Source of the DNA: Myxococcales bacterium
GTDB taxonomy: Bacteria; Pseudomonadota; Gammaproteobacteria; DSM-16500
Direction of reading: 5' to 3'
Length of the DNA stretch: 45,280 nt
Assembly (NCBI GenBank): GCA_903970525.1
Contig: CAJCIZ010000045.1
Span: forward strand, 1 to 45,280
This document shows, piece after piece, positions 33,630 to 43,008 of the stretch. Positions within the stretch are counted from its first letter, which is position 1. Each line of letters starts with the position of its first letter. The notes beneath the pieces were generated by a model that saw only the letters and a program-made list of their open reading frames with translations, had not been told where the DNA came from and made no database searches. The position numbers were made by a program, and so were the translations under genes.

Positions 33630-34411
33630 TACCAACCTCCAATCATCATTGCAGTTAAAACAAAATCCAAACCCAAGACTGCTAGCGAAGAATAGACGAC
33701 AGTGCGTGTTGTCGCACCGGCAATGCCTGCAGAAGTGGGTGCCGCATAATACCCTTGAAAGACTGAAATCCAAATAACAACCAGTCCGAAGACTAAACTT
33801 TTAATGAGTCCGTTGACGACATCTAAATGGAAATCAACAGATGATTGCATATTGGACCAGAATGCACCTGCGTCTAATCCTAACCATTTCACGCCAACTA
33901 AATAAGCGCCATATATCGCAACCGCATTAAACACCATCGCTAACAGTGGCATAGAAATAAAACCACCCCACAGTCGCGGCGAAATCACACGACGAATGGG
34001 ATCGACTGCCATCATTTCCATACTGGATAATTGATCTGTTGCTTTCATCAAACCAATTTCTGCCGTCACGGCTGATCCCGCGCGTCCGGCAAATAATAAT
34101 GCTGTCACAACAGGCCCTAATTCCCGCGTCACACTGAGCGCGACCAAAGGCCCTAGTTGTTGCGCCGCACCGAATTTGACTAAGGTATGATAGCCTTGCA
34201 ATGCCACCACCATGCCGATAAATAATCCTGACACGACGATAATCAAAAGCGATAAAACACCTTCTGCATAAATTTGTTGTAAGACCAGAGGAAAGCCTTT
34301 TCTGAGATCAGGCAGGCGAAATATAACGCGCAGCAGTAACAATCCTGCTTTACCCAGTTCGCGTAATGTCTCTATGCCCCACCGCCCTAAGACAGCGATA
34401 TCAGAAATCAT
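33629..34411 (-). CDS. mlaE: Mla transporter permease MlaE
   Basis: A 260-residue permease with five to six membrane helices. Family motifs are [40 protein letters not shown] (the MlaE/TRIC-like GR segment) and [20 protein letters not shown]. It forms the membrane dimer moving phospholipid across the envelope with MlaF. Its ATG overlaps the mlaF stop and its stop overlaps the mlaD start, a tightly coupled operon. Confidence 0.95.
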   Translation of the reverse strand: MISDIAVLGRWGIETLRELGKAGLLLLRVIFRLPDLRKGFPLVLQQIYAEGVLSLLIIVVSGLFIGMVVALQGYHTLVKFGAAQQLGPLVALSVTRELGPVVTALLFAGRAGSAVTAEIGLMKATDQLSSMEMMAVDPIRRVISPRLWGGFISMPLLAMVFNAVAIYGAYLVGVKWLGLDAGAFWSNMQSSVDFHLDVVNGLIKSLVFGLVVIWISVFQGYYAAPTSAGIAGATTRTVVYSSLAVLGLDFVLTAMMIGGW

Positions 34412-35214
34412 GAAATAGTTTCCTCAGTGAGATCTGTTGTTAATGCAGTAGCTGGATAATGAAATGGCACAGGACCATCTGGCAAGCCATCTAAAAATTG
34501 TCGCAATTGCTTTGAAGAGTCTTGCTGAACTTCTTCGGGCGTACCATGACCTATGACTTTGCCATTGGCAATAACATAGGCGTAATCAGCAATCCCTAAT
34601 GTTTCTGGTACATCATGTGAAACAATAATACTTGTTAATCCTAACGCATCATTCAGCGTGCGAATCAATTTAACCAAGACACCCATCGAAATTGGATCTT
34701 GGCCGGAAAAAGGTTCGTCATACATAATCAATTGCGGATCGAGCGCAATCGCCCGTGCTAATGCAACACGTCTTGCCATTCCGCCTGATAATTCACTAGG
34801 CATTAAATCACGCGCGCCGCGTAAGCCTACCATTTCTAATTTGAGTAAGACTAGGCTGCGTATCATGCCTTCTGTTAATTTGGTATGTTCACGCAACGGA
34901 AAAGCCACGTTTTCAAAAACCGTGAGATGCGTAAATAACCCACCGGTTTGAAATAACATCCCCATTTTTTTGCGGAGTTCATATAATTTGTTGCGAGACA
35001 AACAGTGCACATTTTGATTCGCGACCAAGATGTTTCCTTGCGTTGGCTGAAGTTGTCCGCCAATTAAGCGTAAAATAGTTGTTTTACCTGTGCCGCTAGG
35101 ACCCATGATGGTTGTCACTTTACCGCGGGGAATATCAAGATCGACGCCATCAAAAACAATATGGCTATTGCTGTGCTGGAAATGTAAGTTGCGAACTTCA
35201 ACTAAGTTATCCAT
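34408..35214 (-). CDS. mlaF: Mla transporter ATPase MlaF
   Basis: A 268-residue ABC ATPase, first gene of the mla operon. Walker A is GPSGTGKTT (39-47), the signature is [16 protein letters not shown], Walker B is [13 protein letters not shown], followed by the H-loop Ser-His (IIVSHDVPE). The C-terminal extension (about 240-268) is where MlaB contacts MlaF in E. coli. The gene is divergent from kdsD; the 218 bases between hold both promoters but no consensus boxes I can assign firmly. Confidence 0.94.
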   Translation of the reverse strand: MDNLVEVRNLHFQHSNSHIVFDGVDLDIPRGKVTTIMGPSGTGKTTILRLIGGQLQPTQGNILVANQNVHCLSRNKLYELRKKMGMLFQTGGLFTHLTVFENVAFPLREHTKLTEGMIRSLVLLKLEMVGLRGARDLMPSELSGGMARRVALARAIALDPQLIMYDEPFSGQDPISMGVLVKLIRTLNDALGLTSIIVSHDVPETLGIADYAYVIANGKVIGHGTPEEVQQDSSKQLRQFLDGLPDGPVPFHYPATALTTDLTEETIS

Positions 35215-35432
35215 AGGTCAGTTTTATCATCCCAGCTCGCGTGGTTTTTACCTATGATATTATAGATAGGCTGATGATAACAATATAAAAATTCTGTACT
35301 TTGTATACAAATCTACCATTTCATAGATTGCGATATCTTTACAACAATCGTAATTGTTTAAGATTTAGTGCCATTCCCGTCAAAGAAAGGTAAAATGCCT
35401 ACCATAGAATGATCTACTACAACGGAATTCCT

Positions 35433-36407
35433 ATGCAAGATCTTGATAAAATTTGTGACCTTGGCCGTGCCGTGATTGAAACGGAAGCCCTGACCATTAG
35501 CCGTCTCGCGAGTCGAATTGATCATAAATTCGCCTATGCCTGCCAGCATCTCTTGGATTGTGAAGGTCGCATCATCGTAATGGGTATGGGGAAATCTGGC
35601 CATATCGGCAAAAAAATTGCGGCAACTTTTGCAAGCACAGGGAGCCCTGCATTTTTTGTACACCCTGGTGAAGCCAAACACGGCGATTTTGGCATGATCA
35701 CTCGCAAAGATGTGATCTTGGCCTTATCCAATTCTGGTGAAACCGAAGAAATTTTATCTATCCTGCCATTCATTAAACGGTTAAATATTCCACTGATTAC
35801 TGTCACCGGTAAACCTTTCTCAACTTTGGCACAAGCGGCTACGATTAATCTTGATATTAGCGTTGAAAAAGAAGCTTGCCCTTTAGGATTGGCTCCGACT
35901 GCCAGCACCACTGCAACGTTAGTGATGGGTGATGCACTCGCCATTTCCCTCTTAGAAAAACGCGGCTTTACCGCTGAAGATTTCGCTTTATCTCATCCCG
36001 GCGGCAGCTTAGGTCGTCGTTTGTTATTAAGAATTGATGACATCATGCGCGTAGGCGATGCTATCCCTAAAGTTGAATTTAATTCTCTACTCAAAACAGC
36101 TTTAGTTGAAATCACACATAAAAAATTAGGGATGACAACTGTCATAGATCAACAAGGAAAATTACTGGGAATTTTCACTGACGGTGATGTACGTCGCGCA
36201 TTTGATAATAACGCAGATGTGCACAAAACAGTAATCAACGACATCATGACAAAAAATCCTAAAGTGATACGCCCTGGCACTCTTGCCGCTGAAGCTTTAA
36301 ATATCATGGAAACACATAAAATCACAGCATTAATCGTCACCACTGAAGATACCACACCTATTGGTGTTGTACATTTGCATGATCTCTTACGTGCCGGAGT
36401 CATGTAA
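35433..36407 (+). CDS. kdsD: D-arabinose-5-phosphate isomerase KdsD
   Basis: A 324-residue KpsF/GutQ-family isomerase that converts ribulose-5-phosphate to arabinose-5-phosphate, the first step to Kdo for LPS. SIS domain (40-170) with GMGKSGHIGKKIAATFASTG, the conserved HPGEAKHGDFGMI loop and SNSGETEEIL, then ATLVMGDALAISLLE. Two CBS domains follow (DIMRVGDAIP at about 200 and DIMTKNPKVI at about 265). I use the ATG at 35433 (MQDLDKICDLG); an upstream in-frame start at 35409 adds eight unconserved residues. Overlaps kdsC by 1 base (TAATG). Confidence 0.93.
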   Translation: MQDLDKICDLGRAVIETEALTISRLASRIDHKFAYACQHLLDCEGRIIVMGMGKSGHIGKKIAATFASTGSPAFFVHPGEAKHGDFGMITRKDVILALSNSGETEEILSILPFIKRLNIPLITVTGKPFSTLAQAATINLDISVEKEACPLGLAPTASTTATLVMGDALAISLLEKRGFTAEDFALSHPGGSLGRRLLLRIDDIMRVGDAIPKVEFNSLLKTALVEITHKKLGMTTVIDQQGKLLGIFTDGDVRRAFDNNADVHKTVINDIMTKNPKVIRPGTLAAEALNIMETHKITALIVTTEDTTPIGVVHLHDLLRAGVM

Positions 36408-36934
36408 TGGAAAAAATTTTGCAAAAAGCAAAATTAATCAAATTAGCGATCTTTGATGTCGACGGCGTCCTGACCGATGGAAAATTAATTTATGGGCATA
36501 ATGGCCATGAATACAAAGCTTTTCATGTGCAAGATGGGTTAGGCATGAAGTTGTTGCAAAGCAGTGGTGTTGCTGTCGCTATCATCACAGCAAAAACATC
36601 TGGCATCGTTACCGAACGCATGAAAGATTTAAAAATAGAACATGTTTATCAAGGTTATGAAGATAAACTACCTGCTTATGAAACATTAAAAAATAAATTA
36701 CAACTCACTGATACAGAGATTGCTTATGTGGGTGATGATTTACCTGATCTGTCCGTGATGCGCCGAGTGGGTCTCAGCATTACAGTAGCCAACGCACCAC
36801 AACTCATTCAACAATCTGCTGATTGGGTCACAAAAAAGAAAGGTGGAAAAGGTGCCGTGCGCGAAATCTGTGAGTTTATCTTGCAAGCGCAAGGCAATTT
36901 AGAAGCAGCATTACAACCGTACTTAAACAGGTAA
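36407..36934 (+). CDS. kdsC: Kdo-8-phosphate phosphatase KdsC
   Basis: A 175-residue HAD-superfamily phosphatase. FDVDGVLTDGKL gives the nucleophile D17 and general acid D19; Thr/Lys motifs are AIITAKTSGIV and YQGYEDKLPAYE; the Mg site is YVGDDLPDLSVM. It makes Kdo from Kdo-8-phosphate. Coupled to kdsD by TAATG and to lptC at 4 bases, so Kdo synthesis and LPS export share one transcript. Confidence 0.93.
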   Translation: MEKILQKAKLIKLAIFDVDGVLTDGKLIYGHNGHEYKAFHVQDGLGMKLLQSSGVAVAIITAKTSGIVTERMKDLKIEHVYQGYEDKLPAYETLKNKLQLTDTEIAYVGDDLPDLSVMRRVGLSITVANAPQLIQQSADWVTKKKGGKGAVREICEFILQAQGNLEAALQPYLNR

Positions 36935-36938
36935 CACT

Positions 36939-37508
36939 GTGCTCACGCTGAAAAATATCATGATAAGTTTATTACTCGTGCTGGCAGTTGGACTGAGCAG
37001 TTGGTCTATTTTGATTTCAAATCTCACGTTGCATTCTGCTAAACCAGAAGATCCCAAACAAGCTGATGCGTATATGACACAAGTCATTGCCACTAACTAT
37101 AATAAAGAGGGCAAACCTGCGCTTAAGATTACTTCGCCCAAAATGATACATTACCCAAATAATGACAGCACGGATATCACGACACCTTGCGTATTGGTTT
37201 ACCGTGATTCTTCACATCCTTGGGATATTGACGCGCAATTTGCAAAGACTACGCATGGTATTAATGAAATTCTCTTTTGGAACCATGTGAATATTCATCA
37301 TGCCGCAGATGAAGCAAATCCTGTGACGACCATGCTGACTGAATCACTCACCATTCTGCCGCAAGAAAAAATCGCCAGCACGAAAGATGCGATTACTTTC
37401 ATTCAGCCTGATACAAAAATTCATGCTGTCGGTATGCTAGCCGATTTAAACAGCAATACGATTAAACTGTTATCACAAACCGAAGGTGAATATGCGCCCA
37501 GCTCATAA
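36939..37508 (+). CDS. lptC: LPS export protein LptC
   Basis: A 189-residue bitopic protein starting at GTG. It has a membrane anchor at residues 6-27 (IMISLLLVLAVGLSSWSILI) and a periplasmic beta-jellyroll (SPKMIHYPNNDSTDITTPCV, then TKTTHGINEILFWNHVNIHH). LptC passes lipopolysaccharide from the LptB2FG transporter to LptA. It follows kdsC by 4 bases and its end overlaps lptA by 17. Confidence 0.88.
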   Translation: MLTLKNIMISLLLVLAVGLSSWSILISNLTLHSAKPEDPKQADAYMTQVIATNYNKEGKPALKITSPKMIHYPNNDSTDITTPCVLVYRDSSHPWDIDAQFAKTTHGINEILFWNHVNIHHAADEANPVTTMLTESLTILPQEKIASTKDAITFIQPDTKIHAVGMLADLNSNTIKLLSQTEGEYAPSS

Positions 37509-38004
37509 AACCATCGCAAGGTTTGCGATACTCTTATTATTTTTTTCACGCATGCTTTCTGCTTTGCCTGAAGACAGTAGCAAACCGCTCAACATCAACG
37601 CTAATTCTTCTGCTTTCAACTATAAAACTGGATATAATATTTATGATGGAAACGTCAAAATAGATCAAGGCGAATCACATTTAACCGCAGACCGCGTCAC
37701 AACCCAGAACAATAGCCACCATAAACTAGAAGAAGCCATTGCGTATGGGACAACACATCTAGCCCATTATTGGACCCTCCCCGATAAAGATGACATCATG
37801 TTAAATGCTGAAGCCAAGGTGATTAAGTTCTTCCCTATTAAGTCCATGGTAGTCTTAGAAGGCGATGTTGTCGTTACACAAGGCGAAAATAGTTTTCATG
37901 GGCCAATTATCATTTATAATATCAAAGATCAAACCGTAGCCGCTCCCGCTTCAGAAAAAGGTCACGCTACCATTATTATTGAACCAACAAAGTTAGAGTC
38001 ATGA
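37492..38004 (+). CDS. lptA: Periplasmic LPS bridge protein LptA
   Basis: A 170-residue OstA-like protein. Signal peptide [18 protein letters not shown]... ending near SALPED. The beta-jellyroll repeats are visible: [58 protein letters not shown]. LptA polymerises into the bridge that carries LPS across the periplasm. The ATG at 37492 is chosen; a GTG two codons earlier (37486) is also in frame. ATGA overlap with lptB. Confidence 0.9.
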   Translation: MRPAHKTIARFAILLLFFSRMLSALPEDSSKPLNINANSSAFNYKTGYNIYDGNVKIDQGESHLTADRVTTQNNSHHKLEEAIAYGTTHLAHYWTLPDKDDIMLNAEAKVIKFFPIKSMVVLEGDVVVTQGENSFHGPIIIYNIKDQTVAAPASEKGHATIIIEPTKLES

Positions 38005-38726
38005 ATACATTACGCGCCAATAGATTATACAAACAATATAAATCACGCCCCGTCGTGAAAGATGTATCATTGTCTGTTAAACGCGGCGAGATTGTTGGCT
38101 TATTAGGGCCAAACGGTGCGGGTAAAACCACATCGTTCTATATGATAGTCGGCTTAATTGCTTGTGATAGCGGACAAATTTGTTTTGATGATAAAGACAT
38201 CACTGCCCTGCCCGTGCATGCGCGTGCGCAACTGGGTATTAGTTATTTGCCGCAAGAGGCGTCTATTTTTCGGAAACTCTCTGTCTCCGATAATATTTTA
38301 TCGATTTTAGAATTACGCAAAGATTTGAATAAAGCTGAACGTCTCGCGACTTTAGAGCAACTGATGGAAGAATTTCGCATCACACATATTGCAAATAGCT
38401 TAGGCATGAGTTTATCGGGTGGTGAAAGACGTCGCGTAGAGATTGCACGAGCACTTGCGATTGAGCCTAAATTTATCTTACTCGATGAACCTTTTGCTGG
38501 GATTGATCCGATTTCCGTGATGGACGTGAAACAAATTATTCATCAATTGTGCACACGCGATATTGGGATATTAATTACAGATCACAACGTACGCGAAACA
38601 CTAGATATATGCGAACGCGCCTATATCGTTAACCAAGGTGAAATTATTTGTGAAGGTACACCGCAAGACATTCTAGAGAATAAACAAGTTCGCAGCGTTT
38701 ATTTAGGCGAAGATTTTAATTTATAG
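38001..38726 (+). CDS. lptB: LPS transport ATPase LptB
   Basis: A 241-residue ABC ATPase of the LptB2FGC exporter. Walker A is GPNGAGKTT, the Q-loop region reads [13 protein letters not shown], the signature is [16 protein letters not shown], Walker B is [13 protein letters not shown] and the switch His is [18 protein letters not shown]. Its ATG overlaps the lptA stop. In most gammaproteobacteria rpoN follows; here hpf is next, 22 bases downstream. Confidence 0.95.
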   Translation: MNTLRANRLYKQYKSRPVVKDVSLSVKRGEIVGLLGPNGAGKTTSFYMIVGLIACDSGQICFDDKDITALPVHARAQLGISYLPQEASIFRKLSVSDNILSILELRKDLNKAERLATLEQLMEEFRITHIANSLGMSLSGGERRRVEIARALAIEPKFILLDEPFAGIDPISVMDVKQIIHQLCTRDIGILITDHNVRETLDICERAYIVNQGEIICEGTPQDILENKQVRSVYLGEDFNL

Positions 38727-38748
38727 TCACATTTAACAGGAGAAAAAT

Positions 38749-39039
38749 ATGCAAATTAACTTTACCTGGCGTAACCTTGAAGCCACCCCAGCACTCAAGT
38801 CTATGACCGAAGAAAAATTATCGCGCTTACAAACTCGAGATCATCACATCAACCATATCAATGTGACATTTCAAGTCGAAAAAACTAACCAAATTGCAGA
38901 AGCCACCATTCATATCAATGGCACCGATTTGCATGCTAGCGCGACATCAACTGATATGTATAGCTCGCTTGATTTGCTCATCGATAAACTGATGAAGCAA
39001 ATGACTAAACACAAAGAAAAAAACACAGATCACAGATAA
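38749..39039 (+). CDS. hpf: Short ribosome hibernation-promoting factor
   Basis: A 96-residue short-form [23 protein letters not shown] and [40 protein letters not shown] are the family pattern (beta-alpha-beta-beta-beta-alpha). It binds the 30S decoding region and promotes 100S dimers in stationary phase. AGGAG precedes the ATG by 6 bases. Lies directly after lptB. Confidence 0.92.
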   Translation: MQINFTWRNLEATPALKSMTEEKLSRLQTRDHHINHINVTFQVEKTNQIAEATIHINGTDLHASATSTDMYSSLDLLIDKLMKQMTKHKEKNTDHR

Positions 39040-39040
39040 T

Positions 39041-39547
39041 ATGACGGAGAAAACAATGGTAACTTTAGTAACGAATTATGGCTCTATCACGATTGAACTC
39101 GACAATGAGAACACACCTGTGACGGCAGAAAATTTTTTAACTTATGCGAAAAATGGTTTTTATGACAACACTGTTTTTCACCGCGTCATTGATAACTTCA
39201 TGATTCAAGGTGGTGGTTTTGAATCTGGCATGCAGCAGAAAAAAGGCAAAGCACCCATTAAAAATGAAGCGAATAAATCTCAACCCAATAAACGCGGCAC
39301 GGTCGCTATGGCGCGCACATCTGACCCTCATTCCGCAAGCTCACAGTTTTTTATTAATGTGAAAGACAATGATTTTTTAAATTTCTCTTCTGAGTCATCT
39401 AGCGGTTGGGGCTATTGTGTGTTTGGTAAAGTGACAGCAGGCATGGATGTGGTTGATAAAATCAAAGCGGTTTCAACGACACGTAGAGCTGGGCATGATG
39501 ATGTACCAGAACAAGATGTTATCATTGAAAAAGTCACAATAGCATAA
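39041..39547 (+). CDS. ppiB: Cytoplasmic cyclophilin-type peptidyl-prolyl isomerase
   Basis: A 168-residue cyclophilin without signal peptide, PpiB-like. Active-site motifs are [14 protein letters not shown] (catalytic Arg), [18 protein letters not shown], and [19 protein letters not shown]. It speeds cis-trans isomerisation of proline bonds during folding. Starts 1 base after hpf; the alternative ATG at 39056 ([15 protein letters not shown]) fits the family start better. Convergent with pmbA, with a hairpin between. Confidence 0.88.
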   Translation: MTEKTMVTLVTNYGSITIELDNENTPVTAENFLTYAKNGFYDNTVFHRVIDNFMIQGGGFESGMQQKKGKAPIKNEANKSQPNKRGTVAMARTSDPHSASSQFFINVKDNDFLNFSSESSSGWGYCVFGKVTAGMDVVDKIKAVSTTRRAGHDDVPEQDVIIEKVTIA

Positions 39548-39553
39548 CGTTTT

Positions 39554-39581
39554 CGTCATCCCCGCCTACGCGGGGATGACG
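39554..39581. terminator. Perfect hairpin between convergent genes
   Basis: CGTCATCCCCGC and GCGGGGATGACG form a perfect 12-base stem with a 4-base loop, 7 bases after the ppiB stop and 15 before the pmbA stop. It shares its core with the repeat at 27156-27254, so it is a dispersed repeat doubling as a bidirectional terminator. No clear T-run. Confidence 0.55.
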
Positions 39582-39595
39582 CTGATCCACTGCGC

Positions 39596-40942
39596 TTAAT
39601 TCCCCGCAACCATCATACTCTCCAATAAAATAGATCCCGTCTGGATATTGCCACGCTTGTCTATATCATTCCCAACTTCCACTAAATTCGCGTACATGTC
39701 TTGTAACCTGCCGGCGATTGTAATTTCTTCCACAGGATATTGAATTTCACCATTTTCTACCCAAAATCCTGCAGCGCCGCGTGAATAATCTCCTGTCGTG
39801 AGATTCGTTCCATTTCCCATTAACTCTGTTACCAACAATCCTTTGCCCATCGTTTTTAACAAGGCTGGCAAATCTTTATTTCCTGTCGAGATAAATAAAT
39901 TATGAATGCCACCCGCATTACCTGTTGTCTGCAAATTTAATTTTCTGGCGGAATAGACACCAAGCGAATAACTCTGCAATATACCGTCTTCGACAAAAAC
40001 ATTAGGACGCGTCGCAACACCATCATCATCAAATGGCGCTGAACCCAGTGCTTTAGCTAAATAAGGACGTTCATCAATTTTGATCGAACTTGGAAAAATA
40101 CGTTTGCCTAAATGGTCTATCAAAAATGAAGACTTACGAAATAAATTTCCACCCGTGATAGCAGAAACAAAATGACCTAACAATCCTCTCGCCTCTTCCG
40201 CGATAAAAATCACGGGCACTTCGCAAGTTGGTAATTGTCTAGCACCTAATCGTCGCACGGTGCGATCAGCAGCTTTGTTTGCCACTTGTGAAATGGAATC
40301 GAGTAGTTTCGCATCGCAAGCTGTCGTATAGCTATAATCGCGTTGCATTTCTTTGCCCTGCGTTGCAATCAAGACACAGCTAATTTCATGACGCGTCACT
40401 GGGCAAATACCAATAAAGCCATGACTATTCCCATACGCATGCCAGACGTCTATGGTTGAAATTGACGCACCTTCTGAATTCGTAATCCGTTTATCTTTGG
40501 CTAAGGCAATGGCCTCGCATTCTTTTGCTATCTCTATCGCTTCCGGCACTGAAAGAGACCATGGGTAATAGAGATCTGTTTTTGGGTAGTTAAACGCTAA
40601 TTGCGATTTATCCGCCAAACCTGAATAAGGATCTTCATCTGTAAAGCGAGCAATATTACAAGCTGCTTGCACTGCAGAACGAATAGCATCTGGCCGCAAA
40701 TCAGATAAACTGGCTGCGCCACAGCGTTTGCCAAAATAAACTGTCACTTCGATAATTTTATCTTGGTTGTATTCGACAGTTTCAACCTCTCCTTTCCGAA
40801 CCATGACATTAAAGCCTTTATTGGCAGCAACATCGACTTCTGCACTGCTCGCACCTTGGCGCGCAGCTTCTGCTAGGATATCAGTGACGAGATGTTCCAT
40901 TCTGGTTTGGTTAAATAGCTCGACTTGTGCAATTTCAGACAT
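39596..40942 (-). CDS. pmbA: Metalloprotease PmbA/TldE
   Basis: A 448-residue TldD/PmbA-family protein, partner of TldD. MSEIAQVELFNQTRMEHLVT is the start (40942; upstream in-frame readings are non-coding). Family segments include SSAEVDVAANKGFNVMVRKG, FGKRCGAASLSDL, GLLGHFVSAITGGNLFRKSS, PFDDDGVATRPNVFVEDGIL and DYSRGAAGFWVENGEIQYPV. As usual for TldE it lacks the HExxxH zinc motif, which TldD supplies. The heterodimer degrades unfolded peptides, matures microcin-like peptides and cleaves the CcdA antitoxin in E. coli. Divergent from the His-rich/darP genes. Confidence 0.93.
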   Translation of the reverse strand: MSEIAQVELFNQTRMEHLVTDILAEAARQGASSAEVDVAANKGFNVMVRKGEVETVEYNQDKIIEVTVYFGKRCGAASLSDLRPDAIRSAVQAACNIARFTDEDPYSGLADKSQLAFNYPKTDLYYPWSLSVPEAIEIAKECEAIALAKDKRITNSEGASISTIDVWHAYGNSHGFIGICPVTRHEISCVLIATQGKEMQRDYSYTTACDAKLLDSISQVANKAADRTVRRLGARQLPTCEVPVIFIAEEARGLLGHFVSAITGGNLFRKSSFLIDHLGKRIFPSSIKIDERPYLAKALGSAPFDDDGVATRPNVFVEDGILQSYSLGVYSARKLNLQTTGNAGGIHNLFISTGNKDLPALLKTMGKGLLVTELMGNGTNLTTGDYSRGAAGFWVENGEIQYPVEEITIAGRLQDMYANLVEVGNDIDKRGNIQTGSILLESMMVAGN

Positions 40943-41082
40943 AGTGGCTCTCTTAGGGGTTAAATGACTAAGGATAGATATTATAGTAAAAATAGTGTTA
41001 ATAAAACTTGAACCTAATCGAAATATGATGAAAAATAGCAATGTTTTATAAAACGTTAAATTTTACTATGGAGATTAAACTC

Positions 41083-41436
41083 ATGAGGAAACTCGGAACA
41101 TTATTAGTTGCAACCAGCTTATTGGCTTCTACAGTTGTATTCGCTGACACAACAACACAAAACCCAACCACTGGTAGCGAAGTAACCCAAACAGCTGCGC
41201 CAACCACTGGTAACGGCTTAAATGTTGCTGATGCAAGCGGAACAGATGCTGCAGCTGCTACAACAACGACAACCACAACAACAACTGATACTGATGCTAA
41301 ACCAGCTAAAAAACACCACAAACATCATGGTAAAAAGCATCATCATCACAACAACATGCAAAAAGCGGAAAACAACACAGCTACCCAACAACCAGGTACT
41401 GAAGACAACGCTCAACAACAAACAACACAGCAGTAA
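41083..41436 (+). CDS. Small secreted His-rich, Thr-rich protein
   Basis: 117 residues from the ATG at 41083 (GGAG 12 bases upstream). The signal peptide MRKLGTLLVATSLLASTVVF is followed by ADTTT. The mature protein is low in complexity: Thr and Ala runs (residues 56-71, about nine Thr in a row), then a Lys/His block (KKHHKHHGKKHHHHNN) and a Gln/Thr tail. No fold family recognised; the His cluster suggests binding of Ni, Zn or Cu in the periplasm. It lies 6 bases upstream of darP, but the pairing may be incidental. Confidence 0.7.
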   Translation: MRKLGTLLVATSLLASTVVFADTTTQNPTTGSEVTQTAAPTTGNGLNVADASGTDAAAATTTTTTTTTDTDAKPAKKHHKHHGKKHHHHNNMQKAENNTATQQPGTEDNAQQQTTQQ

Positions 41437-41442
41437 GAAAGT

Positions 41443-41940
41443 ATGCAAGAGCCAGACGATCTCCCTGAGCGCGAAAGTAAGAGTAAGCGTAAACGAGAGA
41501 TGCTGGCTCTGCAGAAAATCGGTGAAATCTTGGTTGAGTTACCCGCACAGGAACTCGCCAAGATACCATTAAGTGAATCCCTCGCAGATGCTATCTCCGC
41601 TGCTCGCTCAATCAAAGACCATGAAGGCAGACGACGCCAAATGCAATACATTGGCCGCTTAATGCGTCATGTCGATGCTCAACCTATCCAAGAAGCTTTA
41701 GATAAATATCAACGCAAAGATCAAGTAAGCAAGGCAAAATTTCATCAACTTGAAAAATGGCGAGATAAATTAATCGCTGAAGGCGATGCGGCTTTACAAC
41801 CTTTTATAGAGAAATTCCCTCAGGCAGACAGCCAGCATTTAAGACAATTAGTGCGGAATGCTAAGAAAGACCATGATGCAAATAAGATTAGTGGTGCGAA
41901 TACGGCGCTGTTTAGATATTTGCGTGATGTGATGCAGTAA
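41443..41940 (+). CDS. darP: Ribosome biogenesis factor DarP (YjgA, DUF615)
   Basis: A 165-residue YjgA/DUF615 protein with ESKSKRKREMLALQKIGEIL, LPLSESLADAISAARSI-type segment, then EGRRRQMQYIGRLMRHVDAQ, the defining motif, and a LRQLVRNAKKDHDANKI helix. DarP joins the late 50S subunit at the peptidyl-transferase centre. The divergent pmbA/yjgA arrangement is conserved in gammaproteobacteria and supports the call. Confidence 0.92.
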   Translation: MQEPDDLPERESKSKRKREMLALQKIGEILVELPAQELAKIPLSESLADAISAARSIKDHEGRRRQMQYIGRLMRHVDAQPIQEALDKYQRKDQVSKAKFHQLEKWRDKLIAEGDAALQPFIEKFPQADSQHLRQLVRNAKKDHDANKISGANTALFRYLRDVMQ

Positions 41941-41944
41941 GGCC

Positions 41945-42026
41945 CGTTATTGCGAGCGAGAGCGAAGCAATCCAGGTTTTCATGCCCTATTAGCAGTACA
42001 TTACTTCGCTCTCGCTCGCAACGACG
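41945..42026. repeat. Long inverted repeat (GCGAGCGAGAGCGAAG)
   Basis: The 27-base arm beginning CGTTATTGCGAGCGAGAGCG (41945-41971) pairs with 42000-42026 at 24 of 27 positions. The outer core is the CGTCATTGCGAG-type repeat seen at 31559 and 13908. It lies between convergent darP and the 42035 gene and may end both transcripts. Confidence 0.6.
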
Positions 42027-42034
42027 GATGATGC

Positions 42035-42748
42035 TTAAGCAACCTTCGCATTGACATAAGTCGAAGTTTGTAACCATTTCTGATCGGGATAATACGCAAC
42101 AACGACTGTCTTATTTTTAATTGTGTTAATCAAAGGTGACACAACATTCTGAGCAACGGCAAAACAACCCCAGCTGCGACCTAATCTGCCCAATTGTTTC
42201 ACGGTTGAAGAGCTCACATAATCAGCGCCATGAAAAACGATATCGCGATCTAAAGCATGATCATTAAAGCCAGGTTCCAGACCTGCAACACGTAATGAGG
42301 CACCATGGTGACCATCATAGATATCTTCTGTCACGAATACGCCTAAGCTTGATTTCAAACTGCGATTTTGATTTGAAAATGAATCAGTATTATCGCCACC
42401 GCTGTTTTTGCCATGCGCAACTAAAGTATTCATCAAGACCTTATTATTCTTCACATCCACAACCCAAAGTCTAGGTTCTGTCGAAGGTTTTGAGTAATCA
42501 ACAATAGTTAATAATTGTTTATTATCATATCCTTGCTGTCTTGCCTTCACGTAAGCTGTTAAGCTTAGCTTTAATACTTTTTCACTTAAGTTGGGTGCTT
42601 TTGCATGAATCGTTGTGACTTCAGAATTAATCCAGCCCGATGTGCCAGGCGCGGCGTTAGAATCTGCTATGTTAGAAATAAAAGTAAACGGTCCCCAACC
42701 TACAATTCCTAATAACGCAAAAAGACCTGCTATCGATTTTAATTTCAT
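42035..42748 (-). CDS. Exported murein L,D-transpeptidase-like protein (YkuD_2)
   Basis: 237 residues with an N-terminal hydrophobic segment (SIAGLFALLGIVGWGPFTFI). The DUF4105/YkuD_2 (PF13645) core has KLSLTAYVKARQQGYDNKQL, YSKPSTEPRLWVVDVKNNKV, VAHGKNSGGDNTDSFSNQNR, then DRDIVFHGADYV and RSWGCFAVAQNVVSPLI with the catalytic Cys in SxGC and the His in HGA. Such proteins are annotated as murein L,D-transpeptidase catalytic domain family; cross-linking activity has seldom been shown. Single gene. Confidence 0.85.
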   Translation of the reverse strand: MKLKSIAGLFALLGIVGWGPFTFISNIADSNAAPGTSGWINSEVTTIHAKAPNLSEKVLKLSLTAYVKARQQGYDNKQLLTIVDYSKPSTEPRLWVVDVKNNKVLMNTLVAHGKNSGGDNTDSFSNQNRSLKSSLGVFVTEDIYDGHHGASLRVAGLEPGFNDHALDRDIVFHGADYVSSSTVKQLGRLGRSWGCFAVAQNVVSPLINTIKNKTVVVAYYPDQKWLQTSTYVNAKVA

Positions 42749-42981
42749 GTTGTTTGCATCTCTCGTTAAGTTTATGAGTGTTGCGACTTCTATCGCGGTA
42801 ACGCTATGGCAATCTTAAAGATTAATTGAGGACTTCTTTGTAACTTATTGATTATTCAATAATTGAAGGCAACAATTGGATAGCAGTTTAAGCTTTTTTG
42901 GAGGATTTGTCAATTAATTGTACAAATAGTGTGCGGATGATTGGAAGCCCAGCATATATCTGATTGATTTTATTCTTTTTT

Positions 42982-43001
42982 GCTGGGCACATGTGCCCAG
43001 C
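42982..43001. repeat. Perfect 20-bp palindrome near tldD
   Basis: GCTGGGCACATGTGCCCAGC is a perfect palindrome 8 bases after the tldD stop. On the minus strand it is followed by an A-run, not a T-run, so it does not look like a standard terminator for tldD. It resembles the other dispersed repeats. The rest of 42749-43008 holds nothing recognised. Confidence 0.5.
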
Positions 43002-43008
43002 CTACCTA

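Noticed and set aside
33630-33773. Longer N-terminus for mlaD
   Set aside because: The extension lies inside mlaE, is Cys-rich and unlike MlaD; the TAATG junction at 33629 fixes the start.
41046-41321. Opposite-strand Val-rich ORF over the His-rich gene
   Set aside because: The Val run is the antisense of the Thr repeat; the + strand has signal peptide and ribosome binding site.
42982-43001. Terminator for tldD
   Set aside because: The hairpin is perfect, but in the direction of tldD it is followed by an A-run instead of a T-run.
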